A DNA stretch of 64,000 bases from Sinorhizobium meliloti (lineage in GTDB: Bacteria > Pseudomonadota > Alphaproteobacteria > Rhizobiales > Rhizobiaceae). The first letter of the stretch is position 1; each line of letters opens with the position of its first letter. The stretch spans positions 590,230-654,229 of the forward strand of contig NZ_CP141214.1 in the NCBI RefSeq assembly GCF_035610345.1. The letters are read 5' to 3'. Below, piece after piece: positions 26,859 through 36,230 of the stretch. The position numbers were made by a program, and so were the translations under genes. Under the pieces are notes generated by a model. That model was not told the DNA's origin and did not search any database. It saw only the letters and a program-made list of their open reading frames with translations.

Positions 26859-26911
26859 GTATACGGTAGCGTATACTATGCCGCCGCGGCCACGTCAATA
26901 CGGCAGCGTAT
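26859..26911. promoter_or_regulatory. two TetR-type operators upstream of the membrane-protein/TetR operon
   Basis: GTATACG-GTAG-CGTATAC (26859-26876) has perfect 7-bp arms, and ATACG-GCAG-CGTAT (26898-26911) has 5-bp arms with the same core; centres are 37 bp apart. The site lies 19 bases before the ATG at 26840, covering the expected promoter. Confidence 0.7.
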
Positions 26912-26957
26912 AGAAGAGATTTGGCGGCGACCGCAGCGCTGGAATTGCAGGGCGAGA

Positions 26958-27911
26958 TCAGTAACCGCCGACGATCGGAAGAATCTCGCCGGTGATGTAG
27001 CTCGACATTTGCGGCGAGGCGAGAAAGACGTAGGCCGGAGCAATTTCCTCTGGCTGCGCCGCACGCTTCATCGGCGTTTGGGAGCCGAACTTCTCCACAT
27101 CTTCAGCCTCTTTGTCCGATGGATTGAGAGGCGTCCAGACCGGGCCGGGCGCGACGGCGTTCACGCGGATACCTTTGGGCACGAGATGTCCCGAAAGAGC
27201 ACGGGTGAAGGCATGAATTCCCCCCTTGGTCATGGAGTAGTCCAGCAGCTCCTTGGAGCCGGTAAGGCCCGTGACGGACCCGGTGTTGATGATTGCCGAG
27301 CCGTTCTTCAAATGCGGAATAGCGGCCTTTGCCATGTAGAAGTAGCCGTAGAGATTCGTCTTCAGCGTTTCGTCGAAGTGCTCGTCGGTCAGGTCCTCGA
27401 TGTCACGCGTGTGGACCTGGAAGGCGGCGTTGTTGACGAGGATGTCGAGGCGTCCAAGCTGCATAACCGTTTTTTCCACTGCCTTTCGGCAGAAGCTCGC
27501 ATCCTTGACGTCGCCTTTGATCACAAGGCACTTTTGTCCTTCCCTTTCAACAGCAGCCTTTGTGTCGTCTGCGTCCTGAGATTCGTCGAGATGCACGATG
27601 GCGACGTCCGCCCCTTCACGGGCAAAGAGGACCGCCACCGACCGACCGATGCCGGAGTCACCCCCCGTGATCAGCGCCACCTTGTCCTTCAGCTTGTCTG
27701 AACCCTTGTAAAACGGGGCATCATACATTGGCGCAACCGGAAGATCAGCCTCTGAGCCCGGCTTGTCCTGATGCACCTTCGGAAATGGCGGCTCCGGATA
27801 ACGGCGAGCGCCCGCCTGCATGGCTCCTGAGGCCTTCGGTTTTTCCTTCTTGTCGGCCTCTTCAACCTGCTTCTGGATGTCGCGCTGTTTCTGCCCGGTT
27901 TCGGATTTCAT
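26958..27911 (-). CDS. short-chain dehydrogenase/reductase, YhdG/YghA stress type
   Basis: A 317-residue SDR with a hydrophilic, lysine-rich N-terminal arm of about 70 residues, as in YghA/GsiB-linked general-stress SDRs. NAD(P) site TGGDSGIGRS, NNAAF, catalytic Ser in NTGSVTG and YSMTKGG (Tyr-xxx-Lys). ATG 27911 follows AAGGAGG; a further ATG at 27926 lies on the ribosome site itself and is rejected. These proteins are induced by starvation or osmotic stress; substrate unknown, probably aldehydes. It stands alone, transcribed toward the TetR operators. Confidence 0.88.
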   Translation of the reverse strand: MKSETGQKQRDIQKQVEEADKKEKPKASGAMQAGARRYPEPPFPKVHQDKPGSEADLPVAPMYDAPFYKGSDKLKDKVALITGGDSGIGRSVAVLFAREGADVAIVHLDESQDADDTKAAVEREGQKCLVIKGDVKDASFCRKAVEKTVMQLGRLDILVNNAAFQVHTRDIEDLTDEHFDETLKTNLYGYFYMAKAAIPHLKNGSAIINTGSVTGLTGSKELLDYSMTKGGIHAFTRALSGHLVPKGIRVNAVAPGPVWTPLNPSDKEAEDVEKFGSQTPMKRAAQPEEIAPAYVFLASPQMSSYITGEILPIVGGY

Positions 27912-28002
27912 TGATGCCTCCTTCAATTGAGGAGGTTAAACGCCGCCGAGGCCAAAAGGTTTGGGCGAGACCGCATCCCCGCCCTTCTTAAATCATCGTG
28001 AC

Positions 28003-29547
28003 CTAATGAGAGACCAATGTGCTCTCATCGATCTGTGCGCTGGCATATACCCGCCGGGCGACGATCGCGAGAAGAAGGAGCGTCACCGTTGCGACGACGC
28101 AACATATGGAGAAACCAAGTGAGAAGCCGCTTTTCGCAGTCTCAAGCCAGACGGCTGACGTTGAACCCGGCATCGACCGAGCTGTCTCGACTGCGCCGGC
28201 AAGGGTAGCAGAAACGGCCTCGGCTTGCACGGGATCGAGGCCGCTCAGGTCGGCGCGGTTCATCGCCATACGATAGACCAGGGTCGCCAAGCTGCCGAGC
28301 ACCGCGATTCCCAGTGCGCCTCCAAATTCTGCGCTCGTTTCCGATATGGCCGAAGCCGAGCCTGCCCGTTCGGACGGTGCAGTTCCCACGATCAGGCCGG
28401 TCGTGGTCAGGACGACAGGAACGAAGCCGAAGCCGATGATCATGCTGGAGCCAAGGATCCCGATCAAGCTCTCGGCGTAGGCGGCGACAGCCATAGCAGC
28501 AGCTCCCGCCGCATTGATCAAAAGCCCGCCAAGCACGGTTCTGACCGGTCCGAAGCGGTTGGTGAAACGGTAGGCCTGAAAAGACATGACTGCGAAGACG
28601 AAGGCCGATGGCGCGGACCAGAGCGCAGCCTTCAATGGCGACAGACCGAGCACAAGCTGCAGGAAGAGGTTCTGAAACAGGAAGACGCCGAAGACGAAGA
28701 AGACACCGGCGAGGTTTACCATCAGCGAGGCCGTAAAGGCTGGCACCCGGAAGAGCGCGAGGTCGACCAATGGGTCGCTGAGGCGTCGCTGACGCCTCAC
28801 AAACAGGAAGCCGACCAGAAGCCCCAGTCCGATATAGACGACTTGGGCAAGCTGGAAACCGTCGGCAGCCATATGCTTGAAGCCGTAGATGATCGGCAGA
28901 ACCGTCGCGAGCGAAAGCACGACACTCAACAGATCCAGTCGGCCGGCATCATTGTTCCTGTATTCCGGCAGCAGAAACGGGGCGACGGCCAGAAGCAAGA
29001 GCATGACTGGTATGTTGATCAGAAACACCGATCCCCAGTGGAAATACTGTAGCAGAATTCCGCCGATGAGGGGGCCAACGAGGCCGCCCAGCGCAAAGGC
29101 CGTGCCCCAGATGCTGATCGCCCTGTTTCGCTCCGCCTCGTTTTTGAAGAGATTGACGATCAGCGACAGAGTGGAGGGCGCGATCGTCGCACCCGCGATG
29201 CCAAGCAGAGCCCTTGCCAGAATGAGTTGCTCCGGCGTGTTTGCAAAAGCCGCGAAGGCCGATGCGACGCCGAAAGCAAAAGCGCCCATCAGCAATACCC
29301 GTCGCCGCCCGATTCGATCTCCCAGCGTTCCCATGGTCACGAGAAAGCCCGCGACCATGAAGCCATAAATGTCGTTTATCCAGAGCAGTTGCGATGCGGA
29401 AGGATCGAGGTCCGCGACGATCGCTGGTACCGCGAGGAACAGCACCGACAGGTCCATCGAATAGATCAGGCATGCGATCGACAGGACGCACAGGCCAACC
29501 CACTCACGGCGGCTTGCCTGCTCAGGCGTGTGACTAGTCTCGGCCAT
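28003..29547 (-). CDS. MFS multidrug efflux transporter, DHA2 family, second copy
   Basis: A 514-residue inner-membrane protein with about 14 helices. Motif A reads GTLGDRIGRRRVLL; the first helix has YSMDLSVLFLAVPAI. ATG 29547 follows GGAGG at a good distance. Same family as 7830-9296: both share the WI(L/N)DIYGF segment and the C-terminal SETSNELGN/SETSAEFGG block. No regulator is directly adjacent; the nearest are the TetR at 25684 and ArsR at 24220. Substrates are probably lipophilic cations or dyes. Confidence 0.9.
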   Translation of the reverse strand: MAETSHTPEQASRREWVGLCVLSIACLIYSMDLSVLFLAVPAIVADLDPSASQLLWINDIYGFMVAGFLVTMGTLGDRIGRRRVLLMGAFAFGVASAFAAFANTPEQLILARALLGIAGATIAPSTLSLIVNLFKNEAERNRAISIWGTAFALGGLVGPLIGGILLQYFHWGSVFLINIPVMLLLLAVAPFLLPEYRNNDAGRLDLLSVVLSLATVLPIIYGFKHMAADGFQLAQVVYIGLGLLVGFLFVRRQRRLSDPLVDLALFRVPAFTASLMVNLAGVFFVFGVFLFQNLFLQLVLGLSPLKAALWSAPSAFVFAVMSFQAYRFTNRFGPVRTVLGGLLINAAGAAAMAVAAYAESLIGILGSSMIIGFGFVPVVLTTTGLIVGTAPSERAGSASAISETSAEFGGALGIAVLGSLATLVYRMAMNRADLSGLDPVQAEAVSATLAGAVETARSMPGSTSAVWLETAKSGFSLGFSICCVVATVTLLLLAIVARRVYASAQIDESTLVSH

Positions 29548-29786
29548 GGTCGTCCTCCGGGAAGCCGGGGGAGATTTCCCCGAATCGCAGCCGTTGACAA
29601 GTATCAATTTCCAGGACGGGCGGCTTTGATCCAAGGTCGCTGGAACCGAGCGAGATGGCTTGCATTGAGTAACAGGACCTGCCGGCGTTGCGGAGGCACG
29701 ACTGTGGATCGGCTCCCCGCCGGCATGATTAAGCCAGGCAAGGCATTTGACCTCGAACTGAGTTGGCGGGGTGCCGCGCACCCGCC

Positions 29787-32027
29787 CTATGGCACCTCTA
29801 AAAGCACTTCCTCCTTCCTCGCGAAAGGCGGAGCGAAATCCGGCTTGAGCCTGAAACCCGGCTGCGAGATCTCGTTTAAATGATCCACGACTTTCTCGAC
29901 CGCCGGCAAAACGGTTTCCAGGCGCGCCGCCGAGACGATGCGCACTCTTGGCAGCAGGAGCCTGCTGTCGGCGCGAAGGGCGTCGCTCAGTTCGTCCTTC
30001 TTGGGTCGAATCTGCTGCTCGTAGCTGTCTTCAACTCTATCCAATGCTTCGTTCAGCCCCTTCATATATGCCTGCTTGTGCTTTTCGTATTCTTTGTCAC
30101 TGATCTTGGTACTGGTCAGAACGCTCGCCCAGCTCTCCCAAATGGCGAAGCACTCCGTGTTCCAGAACCGGAGCACATGCCTGTTGTACCACTCACGCTC
30201 CAGCTCTGAGAGCCGTAAGTAGCGAACGTCGAACTGGTACTGCGGAGCGTTGCTCGCACCAACCAGCCGCGTGAACAGTTGTGACGGCACAACCTTCTTT
30301 TGATACGAGTTCCAGATGGTGTGCGTCGTGACAGGCTCTCCAGCCTCAAGGATCGGAATCGAGCTGATCGGCATATCGAGATCGCTGCTGAAACCATTTG
30401 CCGTGAGATCCTCGTGGAACTTGAGCGTAGCATCGTTGGGATCCGAGGGGTCGCTCTCGTGAGGCTGCCGCTCCCACGCAGTCCTGATGCTGCTCAATTC
30501 ATCGTTGTCGGTCACCGAGGCGTACTCGTTATGTTGTACGACCACCCCGAAATTGCCGGTTTGAATCAGCATTCCGACGTGAAGCGGCAGACGCACCCAA
30601 CGCGCACGAATCGGACCGGCAAGCTCCGCATGTACCCCGTTGATCCGATTCAAGACTGACAGCAAAATGTAAGCTGATCTCACAGCATGAACACCGCAGT
30701 CCTGAAGCAATCGGCCGATGAGGTTCCGCGGGAACGTATGTGTCAGATAGTTCGGCGGACCTTCAGTCAGATTTAGTCTGGAGTGAGTCGTTACTTGCCC
30801 GAAATACACGCTGGCCATGTCGACGGTCGCACGCCAAGCATTGACGCCTGCCTTGCTCTTGTCCACTGCCGTCGGGGCTTGGCGCGTGAACTCAGCGAGT
30901 GTCTCTGCGAAGAAGCTATACAAGAACGCGATCAACTCGTCGTTTTCCACGAGCCTGAGCCTCCCGCCATGTCGACCTTTGATCAGCGCGCGGCGAAACA
31001 AGTGCGCCTGCGTCAGACGCTGGTTCGGATCCCATGTGTGTCCGTAAGTAACCAGGAAGTAAGCAAGTTGACGATCCCTCGACACCTGGATGCTGCCGAT
31101 CCTTTCGCCTCGGACGTACGGCTCCTCCCTATCTTCACGGTCCAGTGAATTGAAGATCACGCTGCGAGATGCGTGCGGTGGAAACGCGTCCAGGAAGCGG
31201 TGTGGCCTTGCGCCACTACGTCCATAGCGGAATTCGGCCACGCGTATCATCTTGTTGAGAACCATGGTGCGGCGGTTGTTCTGAACCTTCTGCTCATCAA
31301 GCACTGTCTTGATTTTCACGTCGTTCTGAATGTCCTTTGGACTGAGAAGAATCCACAGCGACAGTTGAAGATCTTGCAACTTGCGCAGCCCGGCCGCGTC
31401 ATTATTATCTCTCTCCAGTTTCACCACTGCGAGTTCGAGCATCTGCTGGAAAAGTATCTGCAAGATGCGATAGAACTGCTCTATCGTCTCCAGCAGTTGC
31501 TCAGGGAGAATCCTCTCGTAGAAGGTGGGGCCTTCTGGCGGCGCACCCATCCTGGCGGCCGGGGGCAAGTCTACCTTGGCGAAGTGTCGCATCGCACCGT
31601 CGAGGCCGTTCAAAGTTCGCTGCCACTCCTTCTCGCGATTCTGTTCAGTCAAGAGCCCCAGTGATCGAGGCTGCTCCTTCACGATCGTGACGATGCCGTT
31701 CCAGTTATCCGCGACTCGCTCGTTCTTAGTGCCAAACCGGGTTTGGGGCCAATTGATGAGGAGATCGAACTCTTCGAACCATCCACTCAGGAGGATGCGG
31801 GCCATTACCGCGTGAAAAAGCTCGTAAGAGATCGCATGTAGAGGATCCTCGACACCGGACAGATTGACGAGCTCCCGCGTTAATCGCGCGACAGCCGACT
31901 TGTCGTCGGCCTCGACGGCTTCGCACAGCTTTTTAAGGACGACGAGATCGCCCACGTTCGGAGGATTTCTCGCAATCGCGTCGTCCACCTCCCTGTAGAA
32001 AGTGATGGCGCTCGAGCCCTTCACCAT
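29787..32027 (-). CDS. large soluble protein of unknown family (746 aa), second gene of an unknown operon
   Basis: I do not recognise this 746-residue protein. It has no signal peptide and no membrane segment. The sequence is mostly helical: an amphipathic N-terminal third (VVLKKLCEAVEADDKSAVAR), a leucine-rich segment at about 172-200 (ILPEQLLETIEQFYRILQIL), a middle part with HTFPRNLIGRLLQDCGVHAV (430-449), and an acidic/basic C-terminal coiled region (600-700). There are no Walker, nuclease, protease or helix-turn-helix motifs. Base composition looks lower in GC than its neighbours. It starts 39 bases after the stop of the 788-residue gene, with GGAAGG before the ATG, so the two are an operon and probably work together. 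Confidence 0.75.
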   Translation of the reverse strand: MVKGSSAITFYREVDDAIARNPPNVGDLVVLKKLCEAVEADDKSAVARLTRELVNLSGVEDPLHAISYELFHAVMARILLSGWFEEFDLLINWPQTRFGTKNERVADNWNGIVTIVKEQPRSLGLLTEQNREKEWQRTLNGLDGAMRHFAKVDLPPAARMGAPPEGPTFYERILPEQLLETIEQFYRILQILFQQMLELAVVKLERDNNDAAGLRKLQDLQLSLWILLSPKDIQNDVKIKTVLDEQKVQNNRRTMVLNKMIRVAEFRYGRSGARPHRFLDAFPPHASRSVIFNSLDREDREEPYVRGERIGSIQVSRDRQLAYFLVTYGHTWDPNQRLTQAHLFRRALIKGRHGGRLRLVENDELIAFLYSFFAETLAEFTRQAPTAVDKSKAGVNAWRATVDMASVYFGQVTTHSRLNLTEGPPNYLTHTFPRNLIGRLLQDCGVHAVRSAYILLSVLNRINGVHAELAGPIRARWVRLPLHVGMLIQTGNFGVVVQHNEYASVTDNDELSSIRTAWERQPHESDPSDPNDATLKFHEDLTANGFSSDLDMPISSIPILEAGEPVTTHTIWNSYQKKVVPSQLFTRLVGASNAPQYQFDVRYLRLSELEREWYNRHVLRFWNTECFAIWESWASVLTSTKISDKEYEKHKQAYMKGLNEALDRVEDSYEQQIRPKKDELSDALRADSRLLLPRVRIVSAARLETVLPAVEKVVDHLNEISQPGFRLKPDFAPPFARKEEVLLEVP

Positions 32028-32066
32028 AATCGCGCCTTCCGCACACTGCAGTCGTTGCCTTGAACT

Positions 32067-34433
32067 CTAGACCTTGGGCTTCCAGTTCCACTCAGTCGGC
32101 GAAACGCGTTCCCATTCGGGCAGTGTGTGACCCTTGCGCACCAGGACGGCAGTCGTCGGCAGCCGCGTTTCCCATGGATCGCCGACCGGCACTTCGCCGA
32201 GGTTGCCTCCCGTGCGCTCTTTGATTTCATCGACAATCGGCTTGTAGAGGGGATGATCGATCGTCGGCTCGCCCTCATCGTTCCACACGTCGCCCTTTTG
32301 CATGAAATAGGAAACAGCCGCTTCGAACCCGACTCGCACCGGCACGACGACGCGCGCATAGCCTGCCTTCAGGAACTCCTCGAGCTCGGGATCCATGTTT
32401 CGTGCGCGGAATCGGTCGGCCCATCCCCCCGGTCGTGCCCAGAAATAGGGGTAGAACACGTATTGGATCTGATCCCACTCGAAGGCGTGCTCAAAGAAGC
32501 GAACCATCGCTCCGTCGGCTTTGGCATCCTCGATGTGGAAGAGTGGAGGGTATACCGAGCCGCCAGTGGTGTGCGCGGTGCTCAACAAGCCGGCGTGTTC
32601 GTTGCGGATAAACGCGAGGCAATGCTTCTTCAACTCCGTCCGGATAATTCGTTCGTTGACGGACGGGGGATTCCCGAACTCGAATGCGAGTCCCTTTTCC
32701 GCTTCATTCGTCTGTTTCAGTGTCTCGACTTCTTGCTGATACCCAAGCAAGACATTGGAGTACGCCTCGGCGATCATGTCGTAGGTCGACGTGGCCCATT
32801 CGCGCAGCGCCTCAGACTTGCGCTGGAAGGTGACTTTGGTGTGCACGCTGTAGTTCGCGGTCTCGTGCGCGAAAATGTGGATGTATAGCTTGTCGTCGTC
32901 GGCGTAAATTCCGCCGTCGCTCGGGAACAGCGTTACCCGGTTGGCATTGGGCCGATAGAAGCGAAGGTCGCCTTCTTCAACATCGATCCGCTCGCCTTGT
33001 GCAGCCGGACGCCAGTAATCGTGTTCGTTGCCGACACTGAGCGAGAAGTGAGGGTCCTCGTCCGTGACCCCCATTACCGTCGTCAACGCCCAGACGGGCC
33101 GGTAGCCCTTTGGAATCTGGACCTCGATTTGATTGCGGCTGCGAGGCTGATCCTCCTCTGAGTCGTTGCCCATGCCTTGGGTTACGCTCGCACTCCTCAC
33201 GAGAAAAATCGGCGGTGGCGCCTTGAGTCCCCTTGTGCCGTAACGGGCGCCAAGGCGCAGATAGTTGCCCTCATCGATGTGGCTCGCGTCCGGTGCTTCG
33301 ACCTCCAATCTGATCGGCGGAATCGGCAACTCCGGATCTGGCTGCGGCATCTGCTCGAGGTGCCACAGGTACGACGCAGGCTCTGGAATCATGAAGTCGA
33401 ACATCTGGCGCAGGCCATAGTTGAACACCTGCGACTCATAGATCTTGTCGACGAACTGATAGATGCCGGCACTATGCTCGCCGCTCTCATTGGTGAGGCG
33501 ATGCTCGTTGACTTCTTCGACCTCGCGCAGGATGGTGAGTCGCCGTTCTTCGCGAACGCGCTCGACAATGCGTTCCTTGGAGCGCTCGACGACGTCTTTG
33601 GCATAGGTGACGGAATTCTTAAGGCCATTTTCCTCGCTGGTCTGATTACTGACATCGAGCTTGCTTTCGAACTCGACCGTCGGGCCGTACTTGCCGGAGA
33701 GTGAGAGCCCGAAGCCGACCTTCTGATCGGCCTTCTGTGTCCGCGTGGTTTCACGATTGAGCTCGAAGCGCTCGGTGGTCTGCAGCTCCGTCTCTTTTTC
33801 GTGCTCCTGTTCCTTGAAGGCGCTGATCACCTCTTCGGTTCGGTTGAGCTGGCGGTGCGTACGGAGCTTGGATTCGCCGTTGAGAACGTTTTCGATGTGC
33901 GCGATTTCGCCGGCTTCGTAGCGTTTGATTTGCTGCTTCACCACCAGCAGATCGGCTACACCGACCGCGCGCAGTTCGGCAGGACCGGGACTCGGGGCAG
34001 GCGGATGCCCGGGCAGATCCGTCGGTTGAGGCGGCGTCAGAGCGCCATCGATCGCGGCGACAAGCTCGCCGATGTGGGTGCCCGCCGAAGACAGACCGAG
34101 CTTTTCCAGCGTCGACTTCGTCCTCGGAGACAGACGATCGATGGCACTGGCCTGCAACGTGAACAGACCGCGGTCAACCGACAGGTTGAGATCGCGGAGC
34201 GGATCGAGCTTTTCGAATTCGCGCTTGGCGCTCACCAGATCTCTGGACTCGCGTACCGGATCGAACGTCGGCAAGCCGATGGGTGGCTTTGGCCGTACGG
34301 AGGTCGGCGCAGGCGTGTGGATGGTCGGCGCCGATGTTGTCGGCGACTCGCCGGACTGAGGGCGTCGGAGTCGAGTTTTCGCGGCACGAAGATGCGTGAA
34401 GCGAAACAAACTGTTGTCGGCGCTGCTGGCCAT
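32067..34433 (-). CDS. large soluble protein of unknown family (788 aa), first gene of an unknown operon
   Basis: Not assignable to a family by me. Residues 1-60 are Ser/Pro/Thr-rich and probably disordered; 130-150 is another proline linker; 165-320 is strongly charged and helical (coiled-coil-like, with EEVISAFKEQEHEKETELQT); 328-347 is VDKIYESQVFNYGLRQMFDF; 430-540 looks beta-rich; 647-665 is FEHAFEWDQIQYVFYPYFW, an unusually aromatic block; the C-terminus is PTEWNWKPKV. No signal peptide or membrane helix. The ATG follows AAAGGAG. The layout (disordered head, coiled coil, beta domain, aromatic domain) suggests a structural or scaffold protein rather than an enzyme. Paired with the 746-residue gene. 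Confidence 0.78.
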   Translation of the reverse strand: MASSADNSLFRFTHLRAAKTRLRRPQSGESPTTSAPTIHTPAPTSVRPKPPIGLPTFDPVRESRDLVSAKREFEKLDPLRDLNLSVDRGLFTLQASAIDRLSPRTKSTLEKLGLSSAGTHIGELVAAIDGALTPPQPTDLPGHPPAPSPGPAELRAVGVADLLVVKQQIKRYEAGEIAHIENVLNGESKLRTHRQLNRTEEVISAFKEQEHEKETELQTTERFELNRETTRTQKADQKVGFGLSLSGKYGPTVEFESKLDVSNQTSEENGLKNSVTYAKDVVERSKERIVERVREERRLTILREVEEVNEHRLTNESGEHSAGIYQFVDKIYESQVFNYGLRQMFDFMIPEPASYLWHLEQMPQPDPELPIPPIRLEVEAPDASHIDEGNYLRLGARYGTRGLKAPPPIFLVRSASVTQGMGNDSEEDQPRSRNQIEVQIPKGYRPVWALTTVMGVTDEDPHFSLSVGNEHDYWRPAAQGERIDVEEGDLRFYRPNANRVTLFPSDGGIYADDDKLYIHIFAHETANYSVHTKVTFQRKSEALREWATSTYDMIAEAYSNVLLGYQQEVETLKQTNEAEKGLAFEFGNPPSVNERIIRTELKKHCLAFIRNEHAGLLSTAHTTGGSVYPPLFHIEDAKADGAMVRFFEHAFEWDQIQYVFYPYFWARPGGWADRFRARNMDPELEEFLKAGYARVVVPVRVGFEAAVSYFMQKGDVWNDEGEPTIDHPLYKPIVDEIKERTGGNLGEVPVGDPWETRLPTTAVLVRKGHTLPEWERVSPTEWNWKPKV

Positions 34434-34920
34434 CGCACGAACACTCCTTTTTCAAGCGAGTTCTGCACCTGAGCTGATTGCCTACTTCGAGTAGCCGACA
34501 AGACCCGGACTGCACCCGCAATCGCCGTTGTGTCCGGCAAGCTATAGGTCGTGGCTACTATGACAGGATGTCAAAGGCCGATCGCCAACGCATACTGGCG
34601 TTTCTGCCCGGGCGCCTGGTCGGTGACATTCCCTTTTCTTAGCATCGCTTCTCGTATCGGCGCTGTTTCCGACGGAACAACGCGCAGCCAGCCGTGCGAG
34701 CCTTGCGCACCGCTCCGGCCCTTGAGCGGCAAAGTAACGGTAACCCGCAACTTCGCCGACGCTCGGAGGGCCATCACGTCTACCTCCGCGGGATTTTTCT
34801 CCATTTCGTGATGTAGTCACATGTGAAAACGATCAGAACGGCTGCTGACGTTGATCGGAAAGCATTCGCGCTGTAGGTTCGGCACGCGAGCCAAAAGTGC
34901 GCGAGCAAGGAGGGACTATC
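34434..34920. other. intergenic region between the unknown operon and cspA
   Basis: 487 bases without a convincing gene. Competing short frames occur on both strands (the best is listed separately). The right part, from about 34800, is the promoter and leader of the cold-shock gene, with AAGGAGGG before its ATG. The left part must hold the promoter of the unknown operon; no clear -35/-10 pair or palindrome was seen. Confidence 0.5.
34571..34804 (-). CDS. possible small hypothetical protein (77 aa)
   Basis: A reverse-strand frame that begins MEKNPAEVDVMALRASAKLR and contains VTVTLPLKGRSGAQGSHGW. Composition is protein-like and it lies 137 bases upstream of the unknown two-gene operon in the same direction. 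It overlaps other frames of similar length, and no family is recognised. Weak candidate. Confidence 0.25.
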   Translation of the reverse strand: MEKNPAEVDVMALRASAKLRVTVTLPLKGRSGAQGSHGWLRVVPSETAPIREAMLRKGNVTDQAPGQKRQYALAIGL

Positions 34921-35124
34921 ATGCCTACAGGTACTGTTAAATTTTTCAACGACGACAAGGGATTTGGCTTCATCACGCCTGAGGATGGCGGAACGGACGT
35001 CTTCGTTCACGTGTCTGCCTTGCAGCACGGCGGTTCGCTGAAAGAGGGTGACAAGGTCAGCTACGAGGTCGGTCAAGATCGCAAGACCGGAAAGTCGAAG
35101 GCGGAAAACGTCTCCGTGCTTTGA
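34921..35124 (+). CDS. cold-shock-domain protein (CspA family)
   Basis: A 67-residue single cold-shock domain that binds single-stranded RNA/DNA and melts RNA structure. RNP1 is KGFGFITP and RNP2 DVFVHVSAL, both complete. Length is standard for Csp proteins. ATG 34921 follows AAGGAGGG. The long leader (from about 34800) is usual for cold-shock mRNAs. A mosaic repeat whose palindrome could stop transcription lies directly downstream. The family has many paralogues, so the role may be growth-phase linked and not cold shock. Confidence 0.96.
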   Translation: MPTGTVKFFNDDKGFGFITPEDGGTDVFVHVSALQHGGSLKEGDKVSYEVGQDRKTGKSKAENVSVL

Positions 35125-35144
35125 CGGCAGACTTCCGGCAGGTT

Positions 35145-35243
35145 CAGAGCGCCTCCGTGTTTCATTGAAACGCGGAGGCGCTCTGTCGATGACGCTTCGC
35201 CGTGTCCGGGAAACCGCTGCACACTTTTCCTGGAAGTGCTCTA
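35145..35243 (-). repeat. intergenic mosaic repeat, copy 4, inverted orientation
   Basis: The palindromic module is a near-perfect 20-bp stem (35145-35164 with 35166-35185, one G-T pair). The other module, in reverse, ends CACTTTTCCTGGAAGTGCTC. The last bases give the TAG stop of the convergent PhzF gene. The palindrome probably ends cspA transcription. Confidence 0.8.
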
Positions 35244-36113
35244 AAGCCGGATCACTCCTTTGACCACGACGATCCCGGCGCCGGAGAGTTCCGGCACGGG
35301 AGCAAGCCGGACACGCAGAATGCTCCGGCGGCCCATTTTGGTGCCCTGCTCGATGACCAGTTCATCGTTCGTAAGGTTTCCCGTGGCGGCAAGATAGGCC
35401 GCCAGGGGGCCAGCCGCGGTTCCCGTCGCAGCATCCTCCCAGAGACCAACGGAGGGGTTGAAAAACCGAGCGTAAGCCGTATCCGGCGCATCGGCGTCGA
35501 GTGCATAGATATAGCAGCCCTCCGCAGGCGTCTTCTCGAGAACGGCGAGCAATTTGTCGGCCATCGGCCGCGCTCTGTCTACGGTATCCGCATTCAGGAC
35601 GCGCACCATAAGGTGCGTGGCTCCGGTATCGGCCGGACGTGCAGGCGGGTCGGGCAAAATGTCTCTGGGATCTAGGCCCAGAGCGTCAGCCAGAGGTGCG
35701 ACGTCATCGAGCGGGTCCGACAGGCTCAAAGGCATCTGGCGCATGCGGCCATGGATGCGACCGCCGACCGACTCGAGCTCGATCGGCAGAACATCTCTGC
35801 CGATCTCCTGCTGAAAGGTTCGGGCCGCGGTCAGCGAACCGAGATCGCCATTCTCCCCGAGCCAGAGCCAGGCCCCAAGGGCATTGTGACCCGCACCGAA
35901 CACCTCTGCACCGCTCGCAGTGAACGATCGCAACTTCCAGTCCGCCCGTGTGCTCCGCATGAGGAATGTGGTCTCGGCTTGATTGAATTCGCGTGCGATC
36001 CGTCGCATCTGGTCGTCGGTCAGGTCGTCGGCGTCCTTTACCACGGCCAGCGGATTGCCCGACAGCGGCACATCCGCAAATACATCGATGAGACCTGCGA
36101 CCAATTCAACCAT
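35241..36113 (-). CDS. PhzF-family epimerase/isomerase
   Basis: A 290-residue protein with the two-fold hot-dog-like fold of PhzF/diaminopimelate-epimerase relatives. The N-terminal motif FADVPLSGNPLAVV and the catalytic-glutamate motif FNQAETTFL are clear; GAGHNALGA replaces the usual CGHATLA. The C-terminal half has the mirrored DAATGTAAGPLAAYL. Family members catalyse proton shifts or epimerisation of small molecules; the substrate is unknown here. It is divergent from a LysR regulator, probably its controller. The stop TAG comes from the mosaic repeat. Confidence 0.9.
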   Translation of the reverse strand: MVELVAGLIDVFADVPLSGNPLAVVKDADDLTDDQMRRIAREFNQAETTFLMRSTRADWKLRSFTASGAEVFGAGHNALGAWLWLGENGDLGSLTAARTFQQEIGRDVLPIELESVGGRIHGRMRQMPLSLSDPLDDVAPLADALGLDPRDILPDPPARPADTGATHLMVRVLNADTVDRARPMADKLLAVLEKTPAEGCYIYALDADAPDTAYARFFNPSVGLWEDAATGTAAGPLAAYLAATGNLTNDELVIEQGTKMGRRSILRVRLAPVPELSGAGIVVVKGVIRL

Positions 36114-36230
36114 TTTATACCCCGACTTGAATGAGCTAAATTTAGTGTAGCGTAGCTTTCATCACTGTAGCTTTTTCTTATTGAAGGATAAAAATCGAAA
36201 TCCTCAGCTCTAAGATGAACTGGATTCAGC

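Noticed and set aside
35145..35185. Long palindrome after cspA read as a dedicated intrinsic terminator
   Set aside because: It is the second module of the mosaic repeat and lacks a T-run; it may terminate transcription but is better described as part of the repeat.
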